Below, one piece after another: positions 41,807-52,679 of a stretch of DNA of 64,000 nt; position 1 is the stretch's first letter; each line of letters opens with the position of its first letter. The DNA lies in the NCBI GenBank assembly GCA_947629575.1, contig CANREF010000004.1:62001-126000 (forward strand). The letters are read 5' to 3'. Below the pieces are notes generated by a model. That model was not told the origin of the DNA and ran no database searches. It saw only the letters and a program-made list of their open reading frames with translations. Position numbers and translations under genes: made by a program. The stretch comes from an uncultured Clostridia bacterium (lineage in GTDB: Bacteria > Bacillota > Clostridia > Christensenellales > Borkfalkiaceae).

Positions 41807-42613
41807 ATGGAAGAGGAACGGAACACCAACCAAACGGCATCGCGCACAAAGCGCGCGGTGCTTTTTGTGCTGTTTGCGATCTGCGTGGCGGTCTCGGTCG
41901 TGTTCTACATCCCCGAGCTCTTTTCCTGCTTGGGGGAAAGGACCCGCAAGCTGGTCACCGATACCGTTCCCCGTCTCGCCGTTTCGGCATTTCTCTTCTA
42001 TCTGCTCTTTACGACCCCCGAATATCGCGGCGGGCTCGCCGTCAAAAAGAAGGGCTGGACGGGCGATCTTCTGTGGAGCATTCCCTGTCTTCTCGTCGCG
42101 TTCGCGAATTTCCCCTATAGCGCGCTCATCCTCGGGAAAGCCAAGATCGATCTTGTAAGACTTATTTGGCTCTTCCTGCTCAAATGCCTCGGCGTGGCGC
42201 TCCTCGAAGAGCTGTTTTTCCGCGCCCTGCTCGTGCCGTTTGTACGCGCGCGGGTGAAGGGAAAACTTGCCGCAGGGTGGACGGTCCTCATCACCGCCGC
42301 CGTATTCGGGCTCTCTCATCTTTTGAATCTCTTCTTCGGCGCGGGGGTGGGACCCACCTTTTTGCAGGTCGGCTATACCTTCCTTTTGGGCTGTATGTTC
42401 GCGACGATCTTCCTCAAGACGGGGAACGTTTGGATGTGCGTGATCGTGCATTTCCTCTTCGACATCGGCGGCGTCATCGTCACCGACCTCGGCTGGGGAG
42501 CTTTTCAGGATACGACCTTCTGGATCCTTACCGTCACGACGGGCGTGCTGTGCGCGGTACATATCATTTATACCGTCTTTAAGCTCATGAAAAAAGAGGA
42601 CGGACAGGAGTAA
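41807..42613 (+). CDS. CPBP-family intramembrane metalloprotease
   Basis: A 268-residue protein with about eight helices and the Abi/CAAX-like catalytic motifs: EELFFRALL (glutamate pair near residue 130), FGLSHLLNL and HFLFDIGG. These proteases cleave membrane substrates or mature peptides, and many act in bacteriocin immunity. It has no Shine-Dalgarno and probably depends on coupling with the upstream gene. Confidence 0.88.
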   Translation: MEEERNTNQTASRTKRAVLFVLFAICVAVSVVFYIPELFSCLGERTRKLVTDTVPRLAVSAFLFYLLFTTPEYRGGLAVKKKGWTGDLLWSIPCLLVAFANFPYSALILGKAKIDLVRLIWLFLLKCLGVALLEELFFRALLVPFVRARVKGKLAAGWTVLITAAVFGLSHLLNLFFGAGVGPTFLQVGYTFLLGCMFATIFLKTGNVWMCVIVHFLFDIGGVIVTDLGWGAFQDTTFWILTVTTGVLCAVHIIYTVFKLMKKEDGQE

Positions 42614-42616
42614 AGA

Positions 42617-43477
42617 GTGGATACGGTCTATGACGTTGCCGTTGTCGGCGGAGGGATCGCGGGCTACACCGCAGCGCTCACCCTCGTTCATTTCAAAAGA
42701 GAAGTTCTGTGGATCGGCACGACGCCGTTCGGAGAGAAGCTGCGCGCCGCGGAGCGGGTCAATAATTTCCCGTCCTTTATGGGCACGGGAGAGGAATTTG
42801 CCGCGCTTTTAACGCGGCAGGCAGAGCGCGAACAGGTGCCGTTCACGAAGGGGCGCGTCGATGGGATATACGCCGTTGGTAACGAATTTTTGATAACGTG
42901 CGGCAAAATTTCGTACAAAGCCCGCTGCGTCGTGCTCGCTACGGGGGTGGACTTCCGCCGCATGAAGGGGGAGGACGAATTCCTCGGAAGGGGAGTGAGT
43001 TACTGCGCCGTATGCGACGGCGCGCTCTACAAAGGGAAGCGGATCGCCTGCGTGCTCGCTTCCCCCGAGTATGAGGAGGAGACGGAATATCTTGCGGGGT
43101 TTGCAAGGGAAGTGCTCGCCTTTCCCCTGTATCGCGGAGCGAACTTCCGCGCTCCCAACATCGTAATAATGGACGATGAGCCCGTCTCGGTAAAGGGAGA
43201 CAGCCGCGCGACCGCGCTTGCCTGCAAGCGGGAAGAATATCCCGTGGACGGTGTGTTCCTGCTCAAAGACGCCTCGCTCAAGGCGCTCGTGGGCGGGCTC
43301 GAAACGGAGGGCGGGCATGTCAGGGTCGGGCTCGATATGTCCACCAACCTCAAGGGGCTTTACGCCGCGGGGGATGTGACGGGAAAGCCCTACCAATACG
43401 TGAAAGCGGCGGGAGAAGGATCGAAGGCGGCGTATTCTGTTCACGATTTTCTTTTGCGGGCAAAAGAAAATCCGTGA
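42617..43477 (+). CDS. Thioredoxin-reductase-like flavoprotein lacking the NAD(P)H motif
   Basis: A 286-residue FAD protein of the thioredoxin reductase fold. FAD motif GGGIAGYTAAL (about 11-21), redox pair C130-x2-C133 (SYCAVCDG) and the C-terminal FAD contact LYAAGDVTGKPYQYVKAAGEG are intact. In the central domain the usual GGGDSA nucleotide-binding motif is replaced by VLASPEYEEET, and the domain is about 25 residues short. This is the pattern of clostridial ferredoxin-dependent flavin thioredoxin reductases. GTG start with AGGAG six bases upstream. Confidence 0.85.
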   Translation: MDTVYDVAVVGGGIAGYTAALTLVHFKREVLWIGTTPFGEKLRAAERVNNFPSFMGTGEEFAALLTRQAEREQVPFTKGRVDGIYAVGNEFLITCGKISYKARCVVLATGVDFRRMKGEDEFLGRGVSYCAVCDGALYKGKRIACVLASPEYEEETEYLAGFAREVLAFPLYRGANFRAPNIVIMDDEPVSVKGDSRATALACKREEYPVDGVFLLKDASLKALVGGLETEGGHVRVGLDMSTNLKGLYAAGDVTGKPYQYVKAAGEGSKAAYSVHDFLLRAKENP

Positions 43478-43660
43478 GGGGTAAAGTTACGAATCTATAA
43501 GTTGCTATCTGCCCGCCTGCGATCTGCCTTGCGCAGACAATGAGCCGCAAGCGTGCGGCAAATTGGGGCGCGCAGCGCAGAAGCGTGGTTCTGCTCGCGC
43601 AAGCGATTATACTCTGTTCACGATTTTCTTTTGCGGGCAAAAGAAAATGCGTGAGGGGTA
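43436..43660. repeat. 177-base tandem duplication including the gene 3' end
   Basis: The last codons of the flavoprotein gene (from 43436) reappear from 43613, about 177 bases away, including GATTTTCTTTTGCGGGCAAAAG and GTGAGGGGTAAAGT. Each copy is followed by a GCCGCAAG-hairpin unit (43544-43559 and 43720-43734) like those at 20480-20900. The second unit ends just before the ribosome site of the next gene. Confidence 0.75.
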
Positions 43661-43751
43661 AAGTAACGGATTTTAAGTTGTAATCCGCCCGTCTGCGATC
43701 TGCCTTGCGCAGACAATGAGCCGAAGCGTGCGGCAAATAAGGAGAGACAAG

Positions 43752-44348
43752 ATGAGAAAATTGCTTTTTATCGATTGCTGTATCCGCGGAGAGATCTCGC
43801 GGACGAGGAGGCTCGCGGAGGCGTTCCTGAATGGGCTGCCCGTGGGGGAATTTGAAGTCGAGCGGGTGGATCTGGGAACGCTTGAGCTCTTTCCCCTCGA
43901 CAGGGCGCGCTATTTCGTCCGCGAAAATCTGCTCGCGGAAGATAGGCTCGGCGATCCGCTCTTTTCCCTTGCCAAGCAGCTCGCCGCGGCGGATATAGTC
44001 CTTCTCGCCGCTCCCTTCTGGGATATGGGCATCCCCGCCCAACTCAAGACTTATATCGAAAACGTCTCCATTGCGGGCGTCACCTTTTCCTGCGATGAAG
44101 AGGGGCGCTTCTCGGGGCTCTGCCGCGCGGAGCGGATGGTGTACCTCACGACCCGCGGCATGGAGATCGCGGACGGAAGCGAGATGGAACAGGCGTCGCC
44201 CTATCTGAAGGCGATCTGCAAATTCTTCGGCATCGGGGGATTGGATATGGTGTCGGCGTGGGGGATGGACGTTCAACCCGCAGAGGAGGCTGAAAGAAGG
44301 CTTTCCCTCGCGGAGGAAGGCGCGCGGGAGCTTGCAAAGAGCATATAG
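43752..44348 (+). CDS. Flavodoxin-fold NAD(P)H oxidoreductase
   Basis: A 198-residue protein of the Flavodoxin_2 group (FMN-dependent azoreductase/quinone reductase). The opening strand KLLFIDCCIRGEISRTRRLAEAFL and the central loop LLAAPFWDMGIPAQLKTYIENVS bind FMN in this family. AAATAAGGAGAGACAAG lies before ATG at 43752. Physiological substrate unknown. Confidence 0.85.
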   Translation: MRKLLFIDCCIRGEISRTRRLAEAFLNGLPVGEFEVERVDLGTLELFPLDRARYFVRENLLAEDRLGDPLFSLAKQLAAADIVLLAAPFWDMGIPAQLKTYIENVSIAGVTFSCDEEGRFSGLCRAERMVYLTTRGMEIADGSEMEQASPYLKAICKFFGIGGLDMVSAWGMDVQPAEEAERRLSLAEEGARELAKSI

Positions 44349-44381
44349 CACAAAAAATTGCCAAATTTTGCCTGTGTTTGC

Positions 44382-44410
44382 TTGTAAGCGGCGGGCAAAA
44401 TGTGTATAAT
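44382..44410 (+). promoter_or_regulatory. Promoter of CBS-domain protein gene
   Basis: TTGTAA (44382-44387), 17-base spacer, TATAAT (44405-44410). Confidence 0.65.
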
Positions 44411-44458
44411 AATAAATGAAGCGGTAATTTCCGCAAAAAGGAGACTATTTTATCTTTT

Positions 44459-45571
44459 ATGGATGCGTACCCATCTGAGGGCATTGTCCCATTGCTCAAC
44501 GCCGCCGGGACGGGCGGCATTTCGATCGCGCTCATCATCGTGCTCGTTGTACTTATCTTTCTCTCGGGGTTTTTCAGTGCAACGGAAACGGCATACACGA
44601 GCTTTTCCACCGTGCGGATGCGCCGCTTCGCCGCAAAGAAGCGGACGGCACAGATCGCGCTGAAGATGAGCCGCAACTACAACAACGTCCTCACTACGCT
44701 TCTTATCGGAAATAATATCGTGAACATTGCCGCCGCGTCCATCGCAACGGTGCTGTTCACGAGTTTGATCGGCGAAGAACTCGGTCCTACCGTCTCCACG
44801 ATCGTGCTCACCGTTTTGGTGCTCATCTTCGGGGAAGTCACACCCAAGACGCTCGCCAAGGAATCGCCCGAGAAGTTCGCCTGTTTCGCGGCATATCCGC
44901 TCTACATCTTTTCCTTCATCTGCCTTCCCCTCAACTGGGTGTTCGGCGGCTGGAAAAAGCTCATCTTCCTCGTGTTCGGGCTCAATAAGAAGAAGCCGAA
45001 ATATACCGAGGAAGAATTCAAAATGATCGTCACCGACGTCAAGAAGGAGGGCGTGCTCAACGAGACGGAGCACGATCTCATCGAAAAGACGCTGCGCTAT
45101 GACGAACTGCACGTCGGCTCTTGCATGATCCCGCTCGACAGAGTTGTCGCGGTCGAGATCCGCGACGATTCGCGGCTCATTTTGCGGCTCTTCCGCGAGA
45201 CCAATTTCTCGCGTATCCCCGTATACAAGGGAACAAAGCCGAACATCATCGGCATCCTGTATCGGGCGGATTTCTATGAAAATATGCTCGCCGGCAGGAC
45301 GAATTTTGAAAATATCATCCGCCCGATCGCCCGCACGACGACGGACGAAAAGATCTCCGAACTCATGAAACGGATGCAGGGGATGAAGGAACATATGGTC
45401 ATGGTCGGCTCGGAGGGGAATGTGCTCGGCATCATCACCCGCGAGGATATGATCGAGGAGCTCCTCGGCGACATCGACGACAAGTACGACTTAACTCCCG
45501 TTACATCGCCGCTGCAGCCCTTCATTCCAGAACCCGAAAAACCCGAGCCCGTGGACGAAACGGAAGAGTGA
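44459..45571 (+). CDS. CNNM/HlyC-CorC family membrane protein
   Basis: A 370-residue protein with the DUF21 membrane domain (about 20-190, including SGFFSATETAYTSF and EVTPKTLAKESPEK) and a pair of CBS domains (about 210-335, VGSCMIPLDRVVAV and NVLGIITREDMIEELLGDI). Relatives export magnesium or affect cobalt resistance. The C-terminal transporter-associated domain of the usual 430-residue members is missing and replaced by a short EPEKPEPVDETEE tail. Confidence 0.9.
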   Translation: MDAYPSEGIVPLLNAAGTGGISIALIIVLVVLIFLSGFFSATETAYTSFSTVRMRRFAAKKRTAQIALKMSRNYNNVLTTLLIGNNIVNIAAASIATVLFTSLIGEELGPTVSTIVLTVLVLIFGEVTPKTLAKESPEKFACFAAYPLYIFSFICLPLNWVFGGWKKLIFLVFGLNKKKPKYTEEEFKMIVTDVKKEGVLNETEHDLIEKTLRYDELHVGSCMIPLDRVVAVEIRDDSRLILRLFRETNFSRIPVYKGTKPNIIGILYRADFYENMLAGRTNFENIIRPIARTTTDEKISELMKRMQGMKEHMVMVGSEGNVLGIITREDMIEELLGDIDDKYDLTPVTSPLQPFIPEPEKPEPVDETEE

Positions 45572-45596
45572 ATCCCATTTTGTCCCATTCCTCCTT

Positions 45597-46718
45597 ATGC
45601 GCCTTTTGATCCCATGTGCGGCGGGGGTGGAAGCCTCCGTCAAGCGACAACTGAAAGATCTCGGATACGGTGAATGTCCCGCTCTGAACGGCAGAATTGC
45701 CCTCGAGGGGGACTTTTACGATATTGCCCGTCTCAACGTCTTCCTGCGCTCGGGCGAGCGCGTTCTCATCGAGCTCGGGAATTTCCCCGCTTCCGCATTC
45801 GACGAACTCTACGACGGCGTTTATGCCCTTCCGTGGGAGGAATTTCTCTCCGCACATTCCCTCATCCGCATGGACGGGAAGAGCTTCAAGAGCGCCTTAG
45901 GCGCGATCAAAGCGGCGGGCGGGGTCGCCAAAAAGGCGATCGTTTCCCGCTTGAAGGAAAAACTGCACACCCGCACCCTCGACGAGAAGGGGGAGCGCGC
46001 GATCGTCGGCGTGAGCCTCTTTGAAAACAATGCGAGCGTCACTCTCGACACCTCGGGGGAGGGACTGCATAAGCGCGGGTATCGCAACCTCTCCTATGAA
46101 GCGCCGCTCAAGGAGACGGTCGCGGCGGCAATGGTGGAGAGCAGCGTCTTCCGTGCGGGAAAGCCCTTTGCCGACCTCTTTTGCGGCAGCGGCACGATCC
46201 CCATCGAGGCGGCGCTCTATGCGCTGAACATCGCTCCGAACGCAAGGCGGGAGTTCGATTTTACCAAATGGAAGTGCGCGCCCGATGTGCTTTCCCGTGC
46301 GAGAGAGGAAGCGGGGGACGTGCGGAAGAAGGGGATCAAGCTCTCCCTCCTTGCCTCAGACCTCTCCGAAAAGGCGGTCTCCATCGCCCGCTACCATGCC
46401 AAAAGGGCGGGGGTGGAGGAGCACATCCGCTTTTCCTGCGCAGACATGCGCACATTTTCCGCGGAGGAAAAGTACGGCGTTCTCATCTCCAATCCGCCCT
46501 ACGGAGAGCGGCTCAAGGAGGAAGATCTTGCCGCCCTTTACCGCGATTTCGGAAAGCTCTACCGCAGCCTTCCCGATTGGAGCTGCTACTTTCTTTCGGG
46601 CTTCGAGGGCGCGGAGCGCGCCTTCGGGGGAAGGGCGGATAAGCGCAGGAAACTCTACAATGCGAATATCCCCTGCGGGTTTTACGGCTATCTCGGAGCT
46701 CCGCCGCCGAGATCATGA
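45597..46718 (+). CDS. THUMP-containing RNA guanine-N2 methyltransferase (RlmL/YpsC type)
   Basis: A 373-residue SAM-dependent methyltransferase. N-terminal THUMP-type RNA-binding region (1-160), SAM motif I LFCGSGTIPIEAA near 190-205, motif II LLASDLSEKAVSIA and catalytic motif IV SNPPYGERL near 300. Likely substrate is 23S rRNA, by analogy with RlmL/YpsC. It lies after the CBS protein gene and ends before a terminator overlapping the marR promoter. Confidence 0.9.
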   Translation: MRLLIPCAAGVEASVKRQLKDLGYGECPALNGRIALEGDFYDIARLNVFLRSGERVLIELGNFPASAFDELYDGVYALPWEEFLSAHSLIRMDGKSFKSALGAIKAAGGVAKKAIVSRLKEKLHTRTLDEKGERAIVGVSLFENNASVTLDTSGEGLHKRGYRNLSYEAPLKETVAAAMVESSVFRAGKPFADLFCGSGTIPIEAALYALNIAPNARREFDFTKWKCAPDVLSRAREEAGDVRKKGIKLSLLASDLSEKAVSIARYHAKRAGVEEHIRFSCADMRTFSAEEKYGVLISNPPYGERLKEEDLAALYRDFGKLYRSLPDWSCYFLSGFEGAERAFGGRADKRRKLYNANIPCGFYGYLGAPPPRS

Positions 46719-46737
46719 TATTATTGTGAAAATTTGC

Positions 46738-46778
46738 AAAGCGCGCTTTATGTTTCTTGACAGCGCGCTTTTTTTTGC
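46738..46778 (+). terminator. Terminator overlapping the next -35 box
   Basis: AAAGCGCGCT (46738-46747) pairs with AGCGCGCTTT (46762-46771), followed by eight T. The loop contains the TTGACA of the marR promoter. Confidence 0.75.
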
Positions 46779-46785
46779 ATATAAT
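46757..46785 (+). promoter_or_regulatory. Consensus marR promoter
   Basis: TTGACA (46757-46762), 17-base spacer, TATAAT (46780-46785). Confidence 0.85.
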
Positions 46786-46788
46786 AGT

Positions 46789-46809
46789 TACGGTTTGTTT
46801 AGGACCGTA
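46789..46809. promoter_or_regulatory. Probable MarR operator
   Basis: TACGGT and ACCGTA are perfect inverted repeats separated by 9 bases, directly downstream of the -10 box and before the ribosome site. Autoregulation is inferred. Confidence 0.55.
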
Positions 46810-46824
46810 CAAAAGGAGGATGGT

Positions 46825-47277
46825 ATGGAAATCAATCAATATCTCGTGAAACTGATCGAAGCCTCAAAGGGGATGGAAAGTCTCGACCTGTTCATGGGCA
46901 AAGCGACGCTCAATAAGACGGAGTTCCGTCTTCTGCAGGAGGTCATCACGCGGCGGGAAATGCAGCAGAACATCATCTCTTCCGAGCTTGCCAAAAAGCT
47001 CGGCATCACCCGTTCCGCCGTGTCGCAGATCGTCACCAAGTTGGAGGGGAAGAACCTCGTCAAACGCACTCCGTCCGATTATGACAGGAAGATCGCCTAT
47101 ATCTGCCTCTCCGATTACGCCGCCTCGATGTTCGAGCAGCACTGCGAGCGCGCCAATGCCCTCATGGAGAAGGTGGTGGAGCGCTTCGGAAAGAAGAAAT
47201 TGGATAAATTCATTGCCGATTACGATGAACTGAGGGAGATTTTCCGCTCGGTCATCGAGGAGAACAAACCCGAGTAA
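46825..47277 (+). CDS. MarR-family regulator
   Basis: A 150-residue winged-helix repressor. The recognition region is SELAKKLGITRSAVSQIVTKLEGKNLVKRTPSDYDRKIAYI (residues about 53-93), the classic MarR DNA-binding wing. AAAAGGAGGATGGT precedes ATG. It lies 28 bases before a large ABC exporter and probably controls it in response to a small molecule. Confidence 0.92.
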   Translation: MEINQYLVKLIEASKGMESLDLFMGKATLNKTEFRLLQEVITRREMQQNIISSELAKKLGITRSAVSQIVTKLEGKNLVKRTPSDYDRKIAYICLSDYAASMFEQHCERANALMEKVVERFGKKKLDKFIADYDELREIFRSVIEENKPE

Positions 47278-47305
47278 CCTCTACACTTAACGGAGAGTAT
47301 TGAAC

Positions 47306-50056
<2,751 letters not shown>

Positions 50057-50107
50057 AAGGGGCGGGGAAGGGGCATACTCCTTCCAAACGAACGAGAGGT
50101 GTTTTTT

Positions 50108-50185
50108 ATGGCAAAGAAAAAGAAACTACCCAAACTTACCGATGAAGAGTATGAAGAATATCTCAGATCGCTATTGAATAAGTAA
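50108..50185 (+). CDS. 25-residue basic-acidic microprotein
   Basis: A very short reading frame, MAKKKKLPKLTDEEYEEYL plus RSLLNK, with an AGAGGTGTTTTTT ribosome site and its own terminator. The codons encode a lysine-rich head and an amphipathic acidic helix. It follows the ABC exporter by 51 bases and may be cotranscribed. Function unknown; it could be real because of the ordered ribosome site-ORF-terminator layout. Confidence 0.5.
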   Translation: MAKKKKLPKLTDEEYEEYLRSLLNK

Positions 50186-50216
50186 AAAATCGGGAGCTCG
50201 TCTCCCGATTTTTTTA
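50184..50216 (+). terminator. Terminator of the exporter operon
   Basis: A 13-base stem, 50184-50196 with 50202-50214, has CGGGAG/CTCCCG core and a T run of seven. Confidence 0.85.
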
Positions 50217-50229
50217 CTGGAAGCGTTGG

Positions 50230-50355
50230 GGCGGCGTATAACTTCCCCTTGCTGTCCCTTTTAGGGAAAGTGGCACGCAGTGCCGAAAGGGTTCTCTAAA
50301 ACTCCTCAGTCGCGCAAGCGCGCCAGCTCCCCTGTAAGGGACGCCGAGAATAAGG
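50230..50355. repeat. Intergenic hairpin repeat
   Basis: GCCAGCTCCCCTGTAAGGG and GGGAAAGTGGCACGCAGTGCC palindromes of the same general family as at 55770-55980. No gene. Confidence 0.45.
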
Positions 50356-50361
50356 ACTTAC

Positions 50362-50856
50362 TTATCCCTCTTTCCGCACGCCCAAAATGTGCAGACCGCG
50401 CGTGACGGGGGCACGGTAGGAGGCAAGGGTCCTTCCGAATGCGTCATAGGAGTGCGCCGCAACGAGGATATTTCCTCCCGAAAACCCCACCACGACGGGA
50501 GAATGATAAAAATCGCCCGTCTCCCGCCCGAGCTGCACAATGTCGCCGAGTTCCAATTTTTCGAGGGGAACGACCTCCGCAAATGGTCCTGCGCCCTCGT
50601 TGCTTACCAAAAAGTTATAGAGATATTCCACCCCCGTCCATGAGGCCGTCCGATCGCTCGCCGAGCGGTAGAACCACCCATAGACGGGGGTAAAATTCAT
50701 TACGCCCGCACCCGCAAAGATACATTGCGAGGCGAAATTGGTGCAGTCGCCGCCGATCGCGCTGAAATCGTAATAGGCGGGGTTTCTCGAAAACGCCCAG
50801 CGGCGGGCGTAGGCAACGGCTTTTTCTCTGTCAAAGGGAAGAAGTTCATAAGGCAT
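50362..50856 (-). CDS. Amidase_6-type cell-wall hydrolase domain protein
   Basis: A 164-residue protein of the putative amidase family PF12671. The catalytic-type C38 lies in IGGDCTNFASQCIFAGAG, followed by FYRSASDRTASWTGVEYLY and a histidine in FYHSPVVVGF and ILVAAHSYD. No signal peptide is seen, so it may be released into the forespore or mother cell. A sigma-E-like -10 (CATAGAAT, 50869-50862) stands 5 bases before its ATG, suggesting sporulation expression. Confidence 0.8.
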   Translation of the reverse strand: MPYELLPFDREKAVAYARRWAFSRNPAYYDFSAIGGDCTNFASQCIFAGAGVMNFTPVYGWFYRSASDRTASWTGVEYLYNFLVSNEGAGPFAEVVPLEKLELGDIVQLGRETGDFYHSPVVVGFSGGNILVAAHSYDAFGRTLASYRAPVTRGLHILGVRKEG

Positions 50857-50934
50857 AGTCCATTCTATGCCGTAATCGCATACATCGGTGCGGGCATACC
50901 GAAGTCATACAGGGAACGGGACAAGGCATAGAAT
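50852..50934. promoter_or_regulatory. Divergent sigma-E-like promoters
   Basis: On the plus strand GTCATACA (50904-50911) and CATAGAAT (50927-50934) are separated by 15 bases, matching the sigma-E consensus. The same GGCATAGAAT occurs on the minus strand (50871-50862) for the amidase. GGCATAG and CTATGCC also form an inverted repeat at 50852-50871. Confidence 0.55.
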
Positions 50935-50939
50935 AGAGC

Positions 50940-51599
50940 GTGAGATATCGCCGTCCCAAAAACAAAGTGCGGCGGCGCATCATCCTTGCGCTCGTCGCAC
51001 TTTCATTCATAGGGCTCGTCATTTTCCTGCACTTCAATATCACGCACGTCCTCATCTCCGTTGCGGAGGCGTCCATGCGCTCCATTACGACGGTCGCCGT
51101 CAACGACGCCATCTATTACACCCTCTCCGACAGCGTGCGCTACGAGGAACTTGTCAACGTCCTGCGCGACGAAGAGGGGAACATCACTGCGATCACTTCC
51201 AACCCCTTTCAGATCAACCGCATCGCGCGGGATACCGCGTATGTCTCCCAGCAAAATCTCACCAAAATGAGCGAAGGGGGCGTGGAGATCCCGCTCGGCG
51301 CATTCACGGGCATAGAGGCATGGGCGGGCTTCGGACCGCGCATCCACATCAAGATCATCCCCATTTCCAATGTGGAATGCCGCTTTGCCTCCTCCTTCAC
51401 CGCGGCGGGCGTCAATCAAACCAAGCATTCGATCTATCTCGAGATCGTCGCAGACATCTCCATCGTCATGCCCTCGGGAACGCGCAATTTCGCCTCCCGA
51501 ACGGAAGTGCTCATCTGCGAGAGCATACTCCTCGGCAAAGTGCCGGACACTTATTTGCAGGCGGACATCTTCGGGAACGGTTACGATTTAGTCCCCTGA
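50940..51599 (+). CDS. yunB: Sporulation protein YunB
   Basis: A 219-residue protein with one N-terminal transmembrane helix (RRIILALVALSFIGLVIFLHF) and the YunB domain: SMRSITTVAVNDAIYYTLSD, the GAFTGIEAWAGFGPRIHIKI segment and VMPSGTRNFASRTEVLICESILLGKVPDTYL. In Bacillus subtilis yunB is in the mother-cell sigma-E regulon. GTG start is 5 bases after a sigma-E-like -10 box with no ribosome site. Its end overlaps the convergent murG end by 12 bases. Confidence 0.9.
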   Translation: MRYRRPKNKVRRRIILALVALSFIGLVIFLHFNITHVLISVAEASMRSITTVAVNDAIYYTLSDSVRYEELVNVLRDEEGNITAITSNPFQINRIARDTAYVSQQNLTKMSEGGVEIPLGAFTGIEAWAGFGPRIHIKIIPISNVECRFASSFTAAGVNQTKHSIYLEIVADISIVMPSGTRNFASRTEVLICESILLGKVPDTYLQADIFGNGYDLVP

Positions 51600-52622
51600 G
51601 ACCGTCTTTATAAGGTCGAGGATGGCGGGCGTGCCGCTCTGAATTTCGCAGGCGGAGAGGGCGAAGCGCAGAGAGCCGTCCTTGCAAAGTTCGCCGAGCG
51701 CTGTGGGCAGGGAGGAAAGTTCGCTCTCCCTCAAGATCCTGCACAGTCCGCGCTTTTCAAAGTAGGCGGCATTCTGCAGTTGGTCTCCCCGCGAGCCCCG
51801 CTCGAGGGGGACAAAGAGCGCGGGCTTTTTGAGCGCGATCACCTCGAATACCGTATTGCTTCCCGCGCGGCAGAGCACACAGTCGCACGCGGCATAGGCA
51901 CTGCCCATATCTTTCTCGAATTCCCTCCGCACATAGCCGCTCCGAAGAATCTCCTCTCCGTTGCCCTTTCCCGTGATATGCAGGATATGAAAGCGCTTCA
52001 AAAGCGTCGGAAGATGGGCAATGACCGCCTCGTTGAGCGCGCGGCTGCCGCTCCCTCCGCCGAGCACGAGCAGGACGGGTTTGTCGTCGGGAAGAGAGTA
52101 TTTTTTCCGCGCCCGCGCCCGTTCGCCGCGGAAGAGCTCCTTGCGCATGGGCGAGCCCACATATTTTCCGTTGGGGAAGAGCCCCGCAGTCTCGGGGAAG
52201 GAAGTCAGAACGTATTTACACTTTTTTGCCATGAGCTTTGTCGCAAGCCCGGGGGAGAGGTCGCTCTCGTGGGTGAGGGCGGGAATTCCGAGCTTATGCG
52301 CCGCCCACACCGCGGGATAGCTCGCAAATCCGCCTTTGGAAAAGACGAGGTCGGGCTTTTCCTCCTCCAAGATGCGCATCGCCGCTTTCTTCGCTGCCCG
52401 CAGGCGGAAGGGGATCTTGAGATTCTCGAGGGTGAACGAGCGGACGAGCTTGGGACAGTCCACTTCAAAGAAGGGGTATCCCGCTTCCGAGACGAGGGCT
52501 TTTTCGATGCCGCCCGTGCCCATGTAGGCGAGTTTGTGAGAGAATTTGAGTTCGTTCATCACGGCGAGATTGGGTACGACGTGCCCCGCGCTCCCGCCGC
52601 CGCAAAAGAGAAAATATTGCAT
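51588..52622 (-). CDS. murG: UDP-GlcNAc:undecaprenyl-pyrophosphoryl-MurNAc-pentapeptide transferase MurG
   Basis: A 344-residue glycosyltransferase that makes lipid II from lipid I on the cytoplasmic face of the membrane. The donor and acceptor motifs are present: FCGGGSAGHVVPNLAVMNEL near the N terminus, GGFASYPAVWAAHKLGIPALTHESDLSPG, and VLGGGSGSRALNEAV with RAGSNTVFEVIALKKPALFVPLERGSRGDQLQNA. The gene stands away from the dcw cluster. Its ribosome site GAAGG lies within the right arm of a hairpin. Confidence 0.9.
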   Translation of the reverse strand: MQYFLFCGGGSAGHVVPNLAVMNELKFSHKLAYMGTGGIEKALVSEAGYPFFEVDCPKLVRSFTLENLKIPFRLRAAKKAAMRILEEEKPDLVFSKGGFASYPAVWAAHKLGIPALTHESDLSPGLATKLMAKKCKYVLTSFPETAGLFPNGKYVGSPMRKELFRGERARARKKYSLPDDKPVLLVLGGGSGSRALNEAVIAHLPTLLKRFHILHITGKGNGEEILRSGYVRREFEKDMGSAYAACDCVLCRAGSNTVFEVIALKKPALFVPLERGSRGDQLQNAAYFEKRGLCRILRESELSSLPTALGELCKDGSLRFALSACEIQSGTPAILDLIKTVSGD

Positions 52623-52627
52623 AAAAA

Positions 52628-52660
52628 ATACCCTTCCTACATTATATGCAACGGAAGGGC
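52628..52660 (-). terminator. Hairpin between the WYL gene and murG
   Basis: On the minus strand CCCTTCC and GGAAGGG arms enclose GTTGCATATAATGTA and run into TATTTTTTATG, the murG start. It may terminate the WYL transcript and also mask the murG ribosome site. Confidence 0.5.
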
Positions 52661-52679
52661 GTTTTATTGAATTACACGG

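Noticed and set aside
51588-51599. Possible frameshift or gene fusion between yunB and murG
   Set aside because: The genes are convergent on opposite strands and simply overlap by 12 bases at their ends.
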